Shown: positions 10,811 to 19,737 of the stretch, piece by piece
Position numbering within the stretch: position 1 is the stretch's first letter
Layout: each line of letters starts with the position of its first letter
Assembly (NCBI RefSeq): GCF_003327285.1
Contig: NZ_KZ848473.1
Span: 1-64,000, forward strand
DNA length: 64,000 bases
Direction of reading: 5' to 3'
Origin: Microbacterium sorbitolivorans
GTDB lineage: Bacteria; Actinomycetota; Actinomycetes; Actinomycetales; Microbacteriaceae
Notes under the pieces: generated by a model
What the model was told of the DNA's origin: nothing
The model's input: only the letters and a program-made list of their open reading frames with translations
The model's database searches: none
Position numbers and translations under genes: made by a program

Positions 10811-11872
10811 ATGCGCAAGCTTCGCCCGATCACGATCCTCGCCACGACCGCCGTCGTGGGCCTCGCCCTCACGGGGTGTAGCGCCGTCACGGGCCTTTTC
10901 GGGGGCGGGGAGGACAAGCTCAGCGAGAACGACTCGCCGCTTGCCGAGTACCTGTCGGTGCTTTATGACGGCGACGTGTCGCCGGAAGACATGCAGAGCG
11001 AGGCCGACGCCCAGCAGGTGCAGATGGAGGAGGCGATCGCGGCGTGCATGCAGGCCGAGGGCTTCGAGTACATCCCCGACATCGGCACGGGCTCGGGCGT
11101 GGTGTTTGGCACCGACGAGGAGTGGGACCCCGATAAGCGAGAGTGGGTCGAGAAGTACGGCTACGGCATCTTCACTTGGCCCGGCATGGACGACGAGCCC
11201 TCTGAGGAAGATTTCGAGGAGTACGTCAACCCGAACCAGGAATACATCGACTCGCTCAGCGAGTCGGAGCGCACCGCGTACGAGGAGGCGCTCTCGGGCG
11301 AGATGCCCACGGCCGAGCAGATGGAAGACCCCGAGTTCGACTGGAGCAACCTCGAGGGCGGCTGCCAGACCGACGCCATGGACGAGGTCTACAACAACGA
11401 CGCCATGAACGACCTCTACGAGCAGTACGAGCCGCTGCTGAACTCGATGAGCGAGCTGTACTCGGATGCCCTCGAACTCGACGCCGTCGTCGAGCTCGAC
11501 GCGAAGTGGGCATCGTGCATGGCCGACGCCGGGTTCACCGACTTTACGACGCAGGCGGAGCCGCAGGAGAAGCTCTCCGAGAAGCAGTCCGAGATCTACG
11601 AGAGCGCCTATGGCGACGAGCCCGATTGGGAGAACGCGACCGAGGAAGAGATCAACGCCTACTACGAGTCGGCGGATCCGATGAAGTCGGAGGAGTGGGC
11701 CGAGGCCGCGGACGAGGAGATCAAGACGGCGCTCGCCGATCTTGAGTGCCGCGACAAGACCGACTACTCGAACAAGGTTCTCGAGGCACGCTTCGAGCTC
11801 GAGAAGCAGTTCATCGAAGACAACAAGACTGAGCTCGAGGCGTTCCGCGCCGCGGCCGAGCAGGCCCTGTAA
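10811..11872 (+). CDS. Acidic lipoprotein of an ABC-export locus
   Basis: The protein has 353 residues. A lipoprotein signal peptide is clear: MRKLRP, a hydrophobic core, then lipobox LTGC with Cys near residue 22. The mature part is very rich in Glu, Asp and Tyr and helical, with a few Cys (ACMQAEGF, SCMADAGF, LECRDK) that may pair. The stop overlaps the ATG of the adaptor gene, so it belongs to a four-gene operon with adaptor, ATPase and permease. I do not recognise a family with a known function. It may be a surface partner or substrate-capture protein of the exporter. Confidence 0.75.
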   Translation: MRKLRPITILATTAVVGLALTGCSAVTGLFGGGEDKLSENDSPLAEYLSVLYDGDVSPEDMQSEADAQQVQMEEAIAACMQAEGFEYIPDIGTGSGVVFGTDEEWDPDKREWVEKYGYGIFTWPGMDDEPSEEDFEEYVNPNQEYIDSLSESERTAYEEALSGEMPTAEQMEDPEFDWSNLEGGCQTDAMDEVYNNDAMNDLYEQYEPLLNSMSELYSDALELDAVVELDAKWASCMADAGFTDFTTQAEPQEKLSEKQSEIYESAYGDEPDWENATEEEINAYYESADPMKSEEWAEAADEEIKTALADLECRDKTDYSNKVLEARFELEKQFIEDNKTELEAFRAAAEQAL

Positions 11873-13473
11873 TGGCTCTGCGTCGCAAAAAGAACGACAA
11901 CGCCGACGCAGCCGAGACCGAGGGTACCGAGGCCGAGAGCGCCTTCGACGCGATCGTCGGCGACGATTCGGATGCGGCGCCCGAGAAGGGCGCGTCGAAG
12001 GGATCCGGCGGCTGGGGCCGCGTGGTGCGCGGCAACCGCGGGCTCTGGATCACGGCGCTCGTCGCGGTCGTCGCCCTCGGCGGCGGCATCGCGCTCGGCC
12101 ACTACGTCGTGTCGCCCTTCGATAAGGCCGCCGGCGAGGAAGCCCCCGAGCCCGGCCTCGTGACCGTGCCGGTCGAGTTCGGCGCGCTCAGCAACGACGT
12201 CACGATCCGCGGCGACGTCGGCTATGACGACGCCGTCGAGCTCAAGATCGACACCTCGTCGTTCGAGGGCGCGGCGATCGTGACGGGCCAGGTGCCCGAA
12301 CGCGGCGCCGAGCTCGGCCCGCTCTCGGTCGCGCTCGAGGTCACGGGCCGCCCCGTCATCGTGCTGCCCGGCGAGCTGCCCGCGTATCGCACGCTGCGCA
12401 TCGGGGCGTCGGGCCCCGACGTCACGCAGCTGAAGGAGTCGCTCGCCGCCGTCGGTATCGACCCGGGCGATGTCGGATCCGACGTCTTCGATCAGGCGAC
12501 CGCCAACGCGGTCGGCGCTCTGTATAGCCAGGCCGGCTACACCTCGCCCGCGGCGGAGGACGGCTCGGCCGAGGCCGTCGTCTCGGCCGAGGCCGGTGTG
12601 CGCGACGCGCAGCAGCAGATCGCCGACGCGCAGAAGGCCCTGGCCGAGGCCCAGAAGGGCCCGACCGAGATCGAGATCCGCGAGGCCGACGGCGCCGTCG
12701 ATTCGCTCTGGCGCCAGGTGAAGGACGCCGAGCGCGCGGGGGAGGACGCCTCCGACCTCCGCAACCAGATGGAGATCGCGAAGCTCCAGCGCGCCGCGCT
12801 CGACGTCGGAGCCGACACGAGCGCCGAGCAGAGCATGGTCGCGGCGGCGAACGAGGGCCTGACAGCGGCGCAGGAACAGCTCGCGAAGGCGCAGGAGGCC
12901 GTGCAGCCGTACCTGCCGTCGAGCGAGGTGCTCTTCATGAACGAGCTCCCGCGCCGCGTCGACGAGGTCGCCGTCTCGCGCGGCGACACCGTCGAGGGCG
13001 CCGCCATGACGGTGTCGGGCGCGACGGTGCAGCTGACCGCGAGCGCCGGCGCGACCGAGGCCGAGCTGCTCGAGGAGGGCATGGCGGCGACGTTCGCGAT
13101 GCCGAGCGGCGGCGACCACGGCGCGACGATCACGTCGATCGGCAAGAACGATGGCGGCCGCGTCTCGGTCGTGCTGGAACCCGATGAGCTAACCGCCGAA
13201 CAGCTCGACGAGCTGCGCGGCGAGAACGTGCGCGTGAACATCGCGGTCGGCGCGACCGACGGCGACGTTCTCTCGGTGCCGTACGCGGCGCTGACGGCGG
13301 GCCCCGGCGGCGAGTCGCGCGTCGAGGTCGTCGAGGGCGACCCCCGCGACGGCGACGCGGCGAAGACCCGCATCGTGACGGTCGAGACGGGCCTCGCCTC
13401 GGGCGGCTACGTCGAGGTGACCCCGACAGAAGGTGAGCTCGCGGAGGGCGACCTCGTGGTGGTGGGGTCGTGA
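11872..13473 (+). CDS. Membrane-fusion-type adaptor with peptidoglycan-binding domain
   Basis: The protein has 533 residues. It has a cytoplasmic N-terminus of about 50 residues, one transmembrane (TM) segment (ITALVAVVALGGGIALG), then an extracellular part. A PG_binding_1-like motif follows (LRIGASGPDVTQLKESL, about residues 182-220), then a helical hairpin rich in Ala, Gln and Glu (about 235-340). The C-terminal beta-rich part resembles periplasmic adaptor proteins of the MacA/RND type. It overlaps the next gene by 4 bp. It probably links the ATPase/permease pair to the cell wall. Confidence 0.78.
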   Translation: MALRRKKNDNADAAETEGTEAESAFDAIVGDDSDAAPEKGASKGSGGWGRVVRGNRGLWITALVAVVALGGGIALGHYVVSPFDKAAGEEAPEPGLVTVPVEFGALSNDVTIRGDVGYDDAVELKIDTSSFEGAAIVTGQVPERGAELGPLSVALEVTGRPVIVLPGELPAYRTLRIGASGPDVTQLKESLAAVGIDPGDVGSDVFDQATANAVGALYSQAGYTSPAAEDGSAEAVVSAEAGVRDAQQQIADAQKALAEAQKGPTEIEIREADGAVDSLWRQVKDAERAGEDASDLRNQMEIAKLQRAALDVGADTSAEQSMVAAANEGLTAAQEQLAKAQEAVQPYLPSSEVLFMNELPRRVDEVAVSRGDTVEGAAMTVSGATVQLTASAGATEAELLEEGMAATFAMPSGGDHGATITSIGKNDGGRVSVVLEPDELTAEQLDELRGENVRVNIAVGATDGDVLSVPYAALTAGPGGESRVEVVEGDPRDGDAAKTRIVTVETGLASGGYVEVTPTEGELAEGDLVVVGS

Positions 13474-14144
13474 CGGCCCTCATCGAGCTGAGCGATGTGA
13501 CGAGATCCTTCCCCGGCCCGCCGGAGGTGCAGGCGCTCAAGGGCGCGAACCTCTCGATCGAGCCGGGGGAGTACGTCTCGATCGTCGGCCCCTCCGGATC
13601 CGGTAAGTCGACGATGCTCAACATCCTCGGCCTGCTTGACCGGCCGACGGTCGGCGAGTACCGCTTGGGCGGCGCGCCGACGAGCAAGTTGACGGAAGAC
13701 CAGCGCGCCGCCGTGCGCGCGCAGACGATCGGCTTCGTGTTCCAGTCGTTCCACCTCATGTCGCGCCGCAGCGTTTTTGACAACGTGCTGATGCCGATGA
13801 CCTATAGCGGCGTGCCGCGGGGCGAGCGCGCCGAGCGCGCCGCCTACGCGCTCGAGCGCGTCGGGCTCGCGCACCGCCGCGACTTCTTCCCCGGCACCCT
13901 GTCGGGCGGCGAGAAGCAGCGCGTCGCGATCGCGCGCGCGGTGGTGTCGGATCCGAAGCTACTGCTCGCCGATGAACCGACCGGAAGCCTCGACCAGCGC
14001 ACGTCGGGCGAGGTCATGGAGCTCTTCGAAGACCTGAACTCCGACGGCCTGACGCTCGTTATCATCACGCACGACCAGGCCGTCGCCGAGCGCGCGGCCC
14101 GCAGCGTGCGCATCTCGGACGGACGATTGAGCGAGGTGGCGTGA
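13470..14144 (+). CDS. ABC transporter ATPase, MacB/LolD type
   Basis: The protein has 224 residues. Walker A is GPSGSGKST, the Q-loop is FVFQSFHLM, the signature is LSGGEKQR and Walker B is LLLADEPTGSLD. This is the class paired with FtsX-like permeases. The GTG overlaps the adaptor stop, and its own TGA overlaps the permease ATG. Confidence 0.92.
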   Translation: MTALIELSDVTRSFPGPPEVQALKGANLSIEPGEYVSIVGPSGSGKSTMLNILGLLDRPTVGEYRLGGAPTSKLTEDQRAAVRAQTIGFVFQSFHLMSRRSVFDNVLMPMTYSGVPRGERAERAAYALERVGLAHRRDFFPGTLSGGEKQRVAIARAVVSDPKLLLADEPTGSLDQRTSGEVMELFEDLNSDGLTLVIITHDQAVAERAARSVRISDGRLSEVA

Positions 14145-15430
14145 TGCGGTGGCGGAAGAAGAAGCGCGCCACGGCCATCGAGATCGATAACCTCGTGCGC
14201 CCGGTCGCGCGCGGCGATCGCTTCTCGGCGAGCGACCTCGTGTCGGAGGCGACGAGTGACATCGGATCGCGGCCGGGGCGACTCGTCATGACGATTCTCG
14301 GCACGGTGCTGGGTATCGGCTCGCTCGTCGCGACGTGGGGCTTCGCCCAGACGGCGGCCGGCCAGATCTCGAGTCAGTTCAACCAGGCGGCCTCGACGCA
14401 GGTCTCGATCGAGCCCGAGACGGCGTCGTTCGGCGAGAGCAGCGGCGCGCTCGGGCGGATCCCGTGGGACGCGCCCGAGCGCCTCGGCCGCCTCGCGGGC
14501 GTCGAGGGCGCGGCGCTTCTGAGCGACGTGCAGCTCGGCGACGGCGTGACGATCACGTCGGTGCCGCTGAACGACCCCTCCGCGCCGGCGACGGCCGTGC
14601 CGCCCGTCCAGGCCACGTCCGCCGACCTGCTCGAGGTCGTCGGCGGCGAGATGAAGACCGGCCGCATGTTCGACGCCGGCCACGACGAGCGCGGCGACCG
14701 CGTGGCCGTGCTCGGAACGCGCGTCGCCGACAAGCTCAACATCGCGCGCGTCGACAGCCAGCCGTCGATCTTCATTGGCGGCACGGCCTATGCCGTGATC
14801 GGCATCCTGGGTGACGTGCAGACGAACGGCGACCTGCGCGACGCCGTCATCATCCCCACGGGCACGGCGCGGCACGACTTCGGTCTCGTGGCGCCGGATC
14901 AGGTGATCGCGCACATCGCCGTTGGTGCGGGCCCGCAGATCGCGGATCAGGCGCCGCTCGCGCTCGCGAGCGATAAGCCCGACTCGCTCAAGGTGCGCGC
15001 GCCGAAGGCGGGATCCACACTCGGCGCCGCGGTGCAGGGCGACGTCAACGTCGTGTTCCTGATCGTCGGCGCGGTCTCGCTCCTCGCGGGCGGCCTCGGC
15101 ATCGCGAACGTGACGCTGCTGTCGGTGACCGAGCGCACGGGCGAGATCGGCCTGCGCCGCGCCCTCGGCGCGACGAGGCGGCAGATCGCCGCGCAGTTCA
15201 CGGTCGAATCGATCGTGATCGGCGTGCTGGGCGGGCTCATCGGCGCCGCTCTCGGCGTGCTCGCGGTCGTCGGGGTCGCCGCGATTCAGCAGTGGACGGC
15301 GGTCGTCGATCCGGTCGTCGCGATCGCTGGCGTCGTCGTCGGCGCGCTCGTCGGGTGGATCTCCGGCTGGTACCCGGCGCGCCGCGCCTCGCTCATCGAG
15401 CCGATCACCGCGCTGCGGGCAGGCGGGTGA
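14144..15430 (+). CDS. FtsX/MacB-family ABC permease
   Basis: The protein has 428 residues from ATG 14144; GTG 14141 is an alternative. It starts with a basic cytoplasmic tail. TM1 lies near residues 47-70, followed by a large extracellular MacB_PCD-like domain. Three C-terminal TM segments flank the FtsX motif (ERTGEIGLRRALGATRRQI). It likely forms a mechanotransmission exporter with the ATPase and adaptor; the substrate is unknown. Confidence 0.88.
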   Translation: MRWRKKKRATAIEIDNLVRPVARGDRFSASDLVSEATSDIGSRPGRLVMTILGTVLGIGSLVATWGFAQTAAGQISSQFNQAASTQVSIEPETASFGESSGALGRIPWDAPERLGRLAGVEGAALLSDVQLGDGVTITSVPLNDPSAPATAVPPVQATSADLLEVVGGEMKTGRMFDAGHDERGDRVAVLGTRVADKLNIARVDSQPSIFIGGTAYAVIGILGDVQTNGDLRDAVIIPTGTARHDFGLVAPDQVIAHIAVGAGPQIADQAPLALASDKPDSLKVRAPKAGSTLGAAVQGDVNVVFLIVGAVSLLAGGLGIANVTLLSVTERTGEIGLRRALGATRRQIAAQFTVESIVIGVLGGLIGAALGVLAVVGVAAIQQWTAVVDPVVAIAGVVVGALVGWISGWYPARRASLIEPITALRAGG

Positions 15431-15434
15431 GTGC

Positions 15435-15469
15435 GCGGATCCGGGCGCACCCGACGCGCCCGGATCCGC
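15435..15469 (+). terminator. Strong hairpin after the ABC-export operon
   Basis: A perfect 14-bp stem (15435-15448 with 15456-15469) closes a 7-nt loop, 5 bp after the permease stop. There is no T-tract, as is common in Actinobacteria. Both arms contain GGATCC. Confidence 0.65.
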
Positions 15470-15544
15470 GAACCGCGGGAGAAACTGCGCGCTCGAATGT
15501 AACGGTGCGGATACACTCGTTGAAGCGTGTCAGGAGGAACATCG

Positions 15545-16405
15545 GTGGCGAAAAAGAACGACGACGTCGTTATCGGCCCTACGGGTCGCCCATACAACGG
15601 GTTTGCGACACCCGCGAAACTCGAGCGCCACGGCCCCGCCCGCATCATCGCCCTCTGTAACCAGAAGGGTGGCGTCGGCAAGACGACCACGAGCATCAAC
15701 CTCGCGGCCTCGCTCGCCGAGTACGGGCGCAAGGTGCTCGCCGTCGACTTCGACCCCCAGGGTGCGCTGTCGGCCGGCCTCGGCATCAACACGCACGACA
15801 TGACGACGATCTACGACCTCATGCTCGACACGAAGCGCGACGCCCACGACGCGATCGTGCACACGCACGTCGAGGGTCTCGACGTGATGCCGGCGAACAT
15901 CGACCTGTCGGCCGCCGAGGTGCACCTCGTGAACGAGGTCGCCCGCGAGATGATCCTCGCCCGCGTGCTGAGCAAGGTCGTCAAGGAATACGACGTCATC
16001 CTCATCGACTGCCAGCCGTCGCTCGGCCTCCTCACGGTTAACGCGCTGACGGCGGCGCACGGCGTGCTCATCCCGCTCGAGTGCGAGTTCTTCGCACTGC
16101 GCGGTGTTGCGCTGCTGATCGAGACGATCGAGAAGGTGCAGGACCGCCTGAACCCCACACTCGAGCTCGACGGCCTGCTCGCGACCATGTACGACCCGCG
16201 CACGCTGCACTCGCGCGAGGTGCTCGAGCGCATCGTCGACACGTTCGGCGAGAAGGTGTTCGAGACCGTCATCGGCCGCACCGTGAAGTTCCCCGACGCG
16301 AGCGTCTCTGGCGTTCCGATCATCGAGTACGCCCCGCAGCACCCCGCCGCCCAGGCGTATCTGCGGCTCGCGCGCGAACTCGTGGACCGCGGCGCGGTCG
16401 CATGA
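15545..16405 (+). CDS. ParA/Soj-family ATPase next to scpAB
   Basis: The protein has 286 residues. GTG 15545 is chosen because AGGAGG lies 7 bp upstream; the longer ORF would begin inside that SD. The deviant Walker A motif is QKGGVGKTTT, followed by VDFDPQG and IDCQPSLGLL. This ParA-like protein precedes scpA in many Actinobacteria. It lacks a parB neighbour here, so it is not the origin-proximal ParAB. A role in nucleoid organisation with condensin is likely but inferred. Confidence 0.88.
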   Translation: MAKKNDDVVIGPTGRPYNGFATPAKLERHGPARIIALCNQKGGVGKTTTSINLAASLAEYGRKVLAVDFDPQGALSAGLGINTHDMTTIYDLMLDTKRDAHDAIVHTHVEGLDVMPANIDLSAAEVHLVNEVAREMILARVLSKVVKEYDVILIDCQPSLGLLTVNALTAAHGVLIPLECEFFALRGVALLIETIEKVQDRLNPTLELDGLLATMYDPRTLHSREVLERIVDTFGEKVFETVIGRTVKFPDASVSGVPIIEYAPQHPAAQAYLRLARELVDRGAVA

Positions 16406-16437
16406 TCGCCCGGCCGGGCGCGGTCGCGGGGTAAGCC

Positions 16438-17232
16438 GTGACCACGGATCCGGTGGTCGACGCCGGCTTCCGCGTCTCGCTGTCGAACTTCGACGGGCCG
16501 TTCGACCTGCTGCTGAGCCTCATCGGCAAGCGTGAGCTCGACATCACCGAGGTCGCGCTCTCGGCGGTGACCGAGGAGTTCATCTCGTACCTCGCCGACG
16601 CCGAATCCGACCTCGACGAGGCGAGCGAGTTTCTCGTCGTCGCCGCGACCCTGCTCGACATGAAGGTCGCGGGCCTCCTGCCGCAGGGCGAGCTGGTCGA
16701 CGCCGAGTCGGTCGCGCTGCTCGAGGCGCGCGACCTGCTCTTCGCGCGCCTGCTGCAGTACCGCGCGTTCAAGGAGGTCTCCGCGTGGTTCGCCGAGCGG
16801 ATCCGCGTCGAGGACACCCGGCACGCCCGCGCCGTGCCGCTCGAACAGAAGTACCGCGCGACAACCCCCGAGCTGTCGTGGAAACTCTCGGCCGACGACT
16901 TCGCGGCGCTCGCGACCCTCGCGATGACGCCGCGGGAGATCCCCACCGTCGGGCTCTCACACCTGCACGCGCCTCGGGTGTCGATCCGCGAGCAGGCCGC
17001 GATCGTGGTGTCGAGCCTCCGCACCCGCGGATCCCTCACCTTCCGCGAGCTCGTCGCCGGATCCGCGGAGAAGGGGGTCGTCGTCGCCCGCTTCATCGCG
17101 ATCCTCGAGCTCTACCGGCACGCGGCTGTCGCCTTCGAACAGCTCGAGCCGCTCGGCGAGCTCACCGTCAGGTGGGTCGCGGAAGAATGGAACGACGACA
17201 TGCTCGCCAGCCTGGGATCCGATTATGAGTGA
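16438..17232 (+). CDS. scpA: Segregation and condensation protein A
   Basis: ScpA is the kleisin that bridges SMC heads. The protein has 264 residues from a GTG. The N-terminal motif NFDGPFDLLLSLI is diagnostic, and the C-terminal winged-helix region contains RFIAILELYRH. It overlaps scpB by 8 bp. Confidence 0.93.
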   Translation: MTTDPVVDAGFRVSLSNFDGPFDLLLSLIGKRELDITEVALSAVTEEFISYLADAESDLDEASEFLVVAATLLDMKVAGLLPQGELVDAESVALLEARDLLFARLLQYRAFKEVSAWFAERIRVEDTRHARAVPLEQKYRATTPELSWKLSADDFAALATLAMTPREIPTVGLSHLHAPRVSIREQAAIVVSSLRTRGSLTFRELVAGSAEKGVVVARFIAILELYRHAAVAFEQLEPLGELTVRWVAEEWNDDMLASLGSDYE

Positions 17233-17785
17233 CGACCTGAACCGCCGCCTCGAGGCGATGCTCATCGTCGCCGACGAACCGCTGAGCGCGACGGCGCTCG
17301 CCGCGGCCGTCGGCTCCCCGCTCCGCGAGGTGCGGAGGGCACTCGCGTACCTCCGCGACGATTACGACGGCAACGGATCCGGCCCGCAGCGCGGCTTCGA
17401 GCTGCGCGAGGTCGCGAGCGGGTGGCGCGTGTACGTGCGCGGCGATCTTGACCAGGTCGTGACCGATTTCGTCGGCAGTCAGGCGCCCGCGCGGCTGTCG
17501 CAGGCGGCGCTCGAGACGCTCGCCGTCATCGCCTATAAGCAGCCCGTCTCGCGATCGCAGGTCGCGCAGATCCGCGCCGTGAACGTCGACGGCGTGGTGC
17601 GCACCCTGCTGGGGCGCGGCCTGATCACCGAGGTGCGCACGGATTCGGAGACGGGTGCCATGCTCTACGGCACCACCGACTTGCTGCTCGAGAAGCTTGG
17701 AATCTCGTCGCTCGACGAGCTGCCGCACATTTCGCCGCTGCTCGACGACGGATCGAACGGATTCGACGATCTCGACGGCATTTAA
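17225..17785 (+). CDS. scpB: Segregation and condensation protein B
   Basis: The protein has 186 residues with two winged-helix domains. Typical motifs are LEAMLIVADEPLSA and LETLAVIAYKQPVSRSQVAQIR followed by VDGVVRTLLGRGLI. It partners ScpA and SMC in condensin. A 30-bp gap with a short leader hairpin separates it from rluB. Confidence 0.93.
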   Translation: MSDDLNRRLEAMLIVADEPLSATALAAAVGSPLREVRRALAYLRDDYDGNGSGPQRGFELREVASGWRVYVRGDLDQVVTDFVGSQAPARLSQAALETLAVIAYKQPVSRSQVAQIRAVNVDGVVRTLLGRGLITEVRTDSETGAMLYGTTDLLLEKLGISSLDELPHISPLLDDGSNGFDDLDGI

Positions 17786-17813
17786 CCAGGCGGATCCGCC
17801 AAGATAGAAAGAC

Positions 17814-17870
17814 CCATGTCCCAATTTCGGTGGATATGGCACGGCTATTCCAGCAGGAAGTGGGACATGG
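17814..17870 (+). promoter_or_regulatory. Structured leader covering the rluB start
   Basis: A perfect 10-bp inverted repeat (17814-17823 with 17861-17870) encloses 37 nt. Inside lies a second hairpin (TGGA-T-ATGGC, loop ACG, GCTAT-TCCA; one bulge, one G-T). The right outer arm contains the chosen ATG (17867) and abuts the SD AGGAAG (17855-17860). Folding would occlude the start codon. Confidence 0.5.
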
Positions 17871-18631
17871 TGAGCCAGAGCGAAGGATCCGCGGAGGGCG
17901 TGCGCTTGCAGAAGGTGCTGGCGAACGCCGGCGTCGCGTCGCGTCGCGTCTCCGAGAACCTCATCGCCGAGGGGCGCGTGCGCGTGAACGGCACGGTCGT
18001 CACCGAGCTCGGATCCCGCATCGATCCCGAGGTCGACCTCGTCGACGTCGATGGCCAGGCCGTGCAGCTCGACGTGTCGAAGCGATACGTCATGCTCAAT
18101 AAGCCCCGCGGCGTCATGAGCACCATGAAGGACGAGCAGGGGCGCCCCGATCTGCGCGAGTTCACGCGCGAGTTCGACGAGCGCATCTACAACGTCGGCC
18201 GCCTCGACGGCGACACCTCCGGCCTGCTCGTGCTCACGAACGACGGCGAGCTCGCCAACGTGCTCGCCCACCCGCGCTTCGGTGTGACGAAGGTCTACAT
18301 CGCGAAGGTCAAGGGCGAGGTTCGCGGATCCACGGTGCAGGAGCTCGTCAGGGGCATCGAGCTCGAAGACGGCCCGATCGCGGCCGATAAGGCCCGGATC
18401 CTCGACGTCTCGCGCGGCACCAGCCTCGTCGAGCTGACCCTGCACTCGGGCCGCAATCGCATCGTGCGCCGCATGATGGCGAAGGTCGGCCACCCCGTCG
18501 TTGAGCTCGTGCGCCGCCAGTTTGGCCCGCTGCACCTCGGCCCGCTCCGCACGGGCGAGATGCGCGAGCTGTCGAAGGACGAGCGCGGCGCGCTGCTGAC
18601 GCTCGCGCGCGAGGCGGAGGCCGAGAAGTGA
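17867..18631 (+). CDS. rluB: 23S rRNA pseudouridine synthase (RluB/RsuA family)
   Basis: The protein has 254 residues from ATG 17867, which has AGGAAG 6 bp upstream. An in-frame ATG at 17816 would add 17 unusual residues encoded by the leader hairpin. An S4 domain (RLQKVLANAGVASRRVSENLI) is followed by the RsuA catalytic motif GRLDGDTSGLLVLTNDG, with the catalytic Asp in RLD. It sits between scpB and tyrA, the standard order. Confidence 0.92.
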   Translation: MVSQSEGSAEGVRLQKVLANAGVASRRVSENLIAEGRVRVNGTVVTELGSRIDPEVDLVDVDGQAVQLDVSKRYVMLNKPRGVMSTMKDEQGRPDLREFTREFDERIYNVGRLDGDTSGLLVLTNDGELANVLAHPRFGVTKVYIAKVKGEVRGSTVQELVRGIELEDGPIAADKARILDVSRGTSLVELTLHSGRNRIVRRMMAKVGHPVVELVRRQFGPLHLGPLRTGEMRELSKDERGALLTLAREAEAEK

Positions 18632-19737
18632 CCGATCTCGTGCCGGGCAAGCTGGCGCGCGTTTCCGGATCCGTCCGCATCGTCGGCGCGGGTCTGCTTG
18701 GCGCAAGCATCGGACTCGCGCTGATGAAGAACGGCGTCGACGTGATCCTCGCCGACACCTCGCCGGCGCAGCTGCGCCTCGCGGTCGACTACGGCGCCGG
18801 CCGCGCCGGGGCCGAGGGCGACGCCCCCGACCTCGTCATCGTCTGCACGCCGCCCGACGTCGTCGCCGACACCGTCGCCGCAGAGCTTTCGCACTACCCG
18901 AACGCCGTCGTCACCGACGTCGCCTCGGTCAAGCTCGAGCCGCTGCGCGAGCTGCGCCGCCGCGGCGTGAACCTCGTCAACTACATCGGCTCGCACCCCA
19001 TGGCGGGCCGCGAGCGCGGGGGCGCGATCTCGGCGCGCGCCGACATCTTCCTCGGCCGCCCCTGGGTCATCTGCCGCGACGGCGAGACGCCCACCGAGGC
19101 GCTCGCCCTCATCGAAGACCTCGCCCTCGACCTCGGCGCCGTGCCGATTGAGATGACGCCGGAGGAGCACGACCGCTCCGTCGCGCTCGTCTCGCACGTG
19201 CCGCAGGTCGTCGCGTCGCTCCTCGCGGCGCGCTTCGCCGAGGCACCCGAGACGTCGCTGGCACTCGCCGGCCAGGGCGTGCGCGACACGACGCGCATCG
19301 CCGCGAGCGCACCCGAGCTGTGGGTGCAGATCCTTGCCGCCAACGCGGCCCCCGTCGTCGAGCAGCTCGACCTCCTCGCGGGAGACCTCGCCCGCGTGGC
19401 CGACGCGCTGCGGGATCCGGATGCGCCGGGCGCTCGCCGCACGGCCGCCGACGCGATCCGCGACGGTAACGTCGGCGTCGCGCGCCTGCCCGGCAAGCAC
19501 GGCCAGCGGCGCATGTTCGAGACCTTCGTCGTGATGGTCGACGACGCCTCCGGTCAGCTCGGCCGCCTCTTCGGCGACCTCGGCGAGCTCGAGGTCAACG
19601 TGGAAGACTTCCGGCTCGAGCACTCGCCGGGTGCCCAGCTGGGCCTCGCCGAGATCTCGGTCGATCCGGCGACACTACAGAGGGCGGTCGACGGCCTGTC
19701 GGCCCGCGGATGGAGGATTGCGGGTGCGCATGCCTGA
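18628..19737 (+). CDS. tyrA: Prephenate dehydrogenase with C-terminal ACT-like domain
   Basis: This enzyme carries out oxidative decarboxylation of prephenate in tyrosine synthesis. The protein has 369 residues from a GTG overlapping the rluB stop. The Rossmann motif is VGAGLLGASIGLAL. Conserved segments are VTDVASVK, GSHPMAGRERGG and SHVPQVVASLL. The last roughly 75 residues resemble an ACT regulatory domain. It overlaps cmk by 8 bp. Confidence 0.92.
   Translation: MTDLVPGKLARVSGSVRIVGAGLLGASIGLALMKNGVDVILADTSPAQLRLAVDYGAGRAGAEGDAPDLVIVCTPPDVVADTVAAELSHYPNAVVTDVASVKLEPLRELRRRGVNLVNYIGSHPMAGRERGGAISARADIFLGRPWVICRDGETPTEALALIEDLALDLGAVPIEMTPEEHDRSVALVSHVPQVVASLLAARFAEAPETSLALAGQGVRDTTRIAASAPELWVQILAANAAPVVEQLDLLAGDLARVADALRDPDAPGARRTAADAIRDGNVGVARLPGKHGQRRMFETFVVMVDDASGQLGRLFGDLGELEVNVEDFRLEHSPGAQLGLAEISVDPATLQRAVDGLSARGWRIAGAHA

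Noticed and set aside
15545..16405. Origin-proximal parA with parS nearby
   Set aside because: There is no parB or parS-like sequence next to it; the scpAB context points to the orphan ParA-like family.
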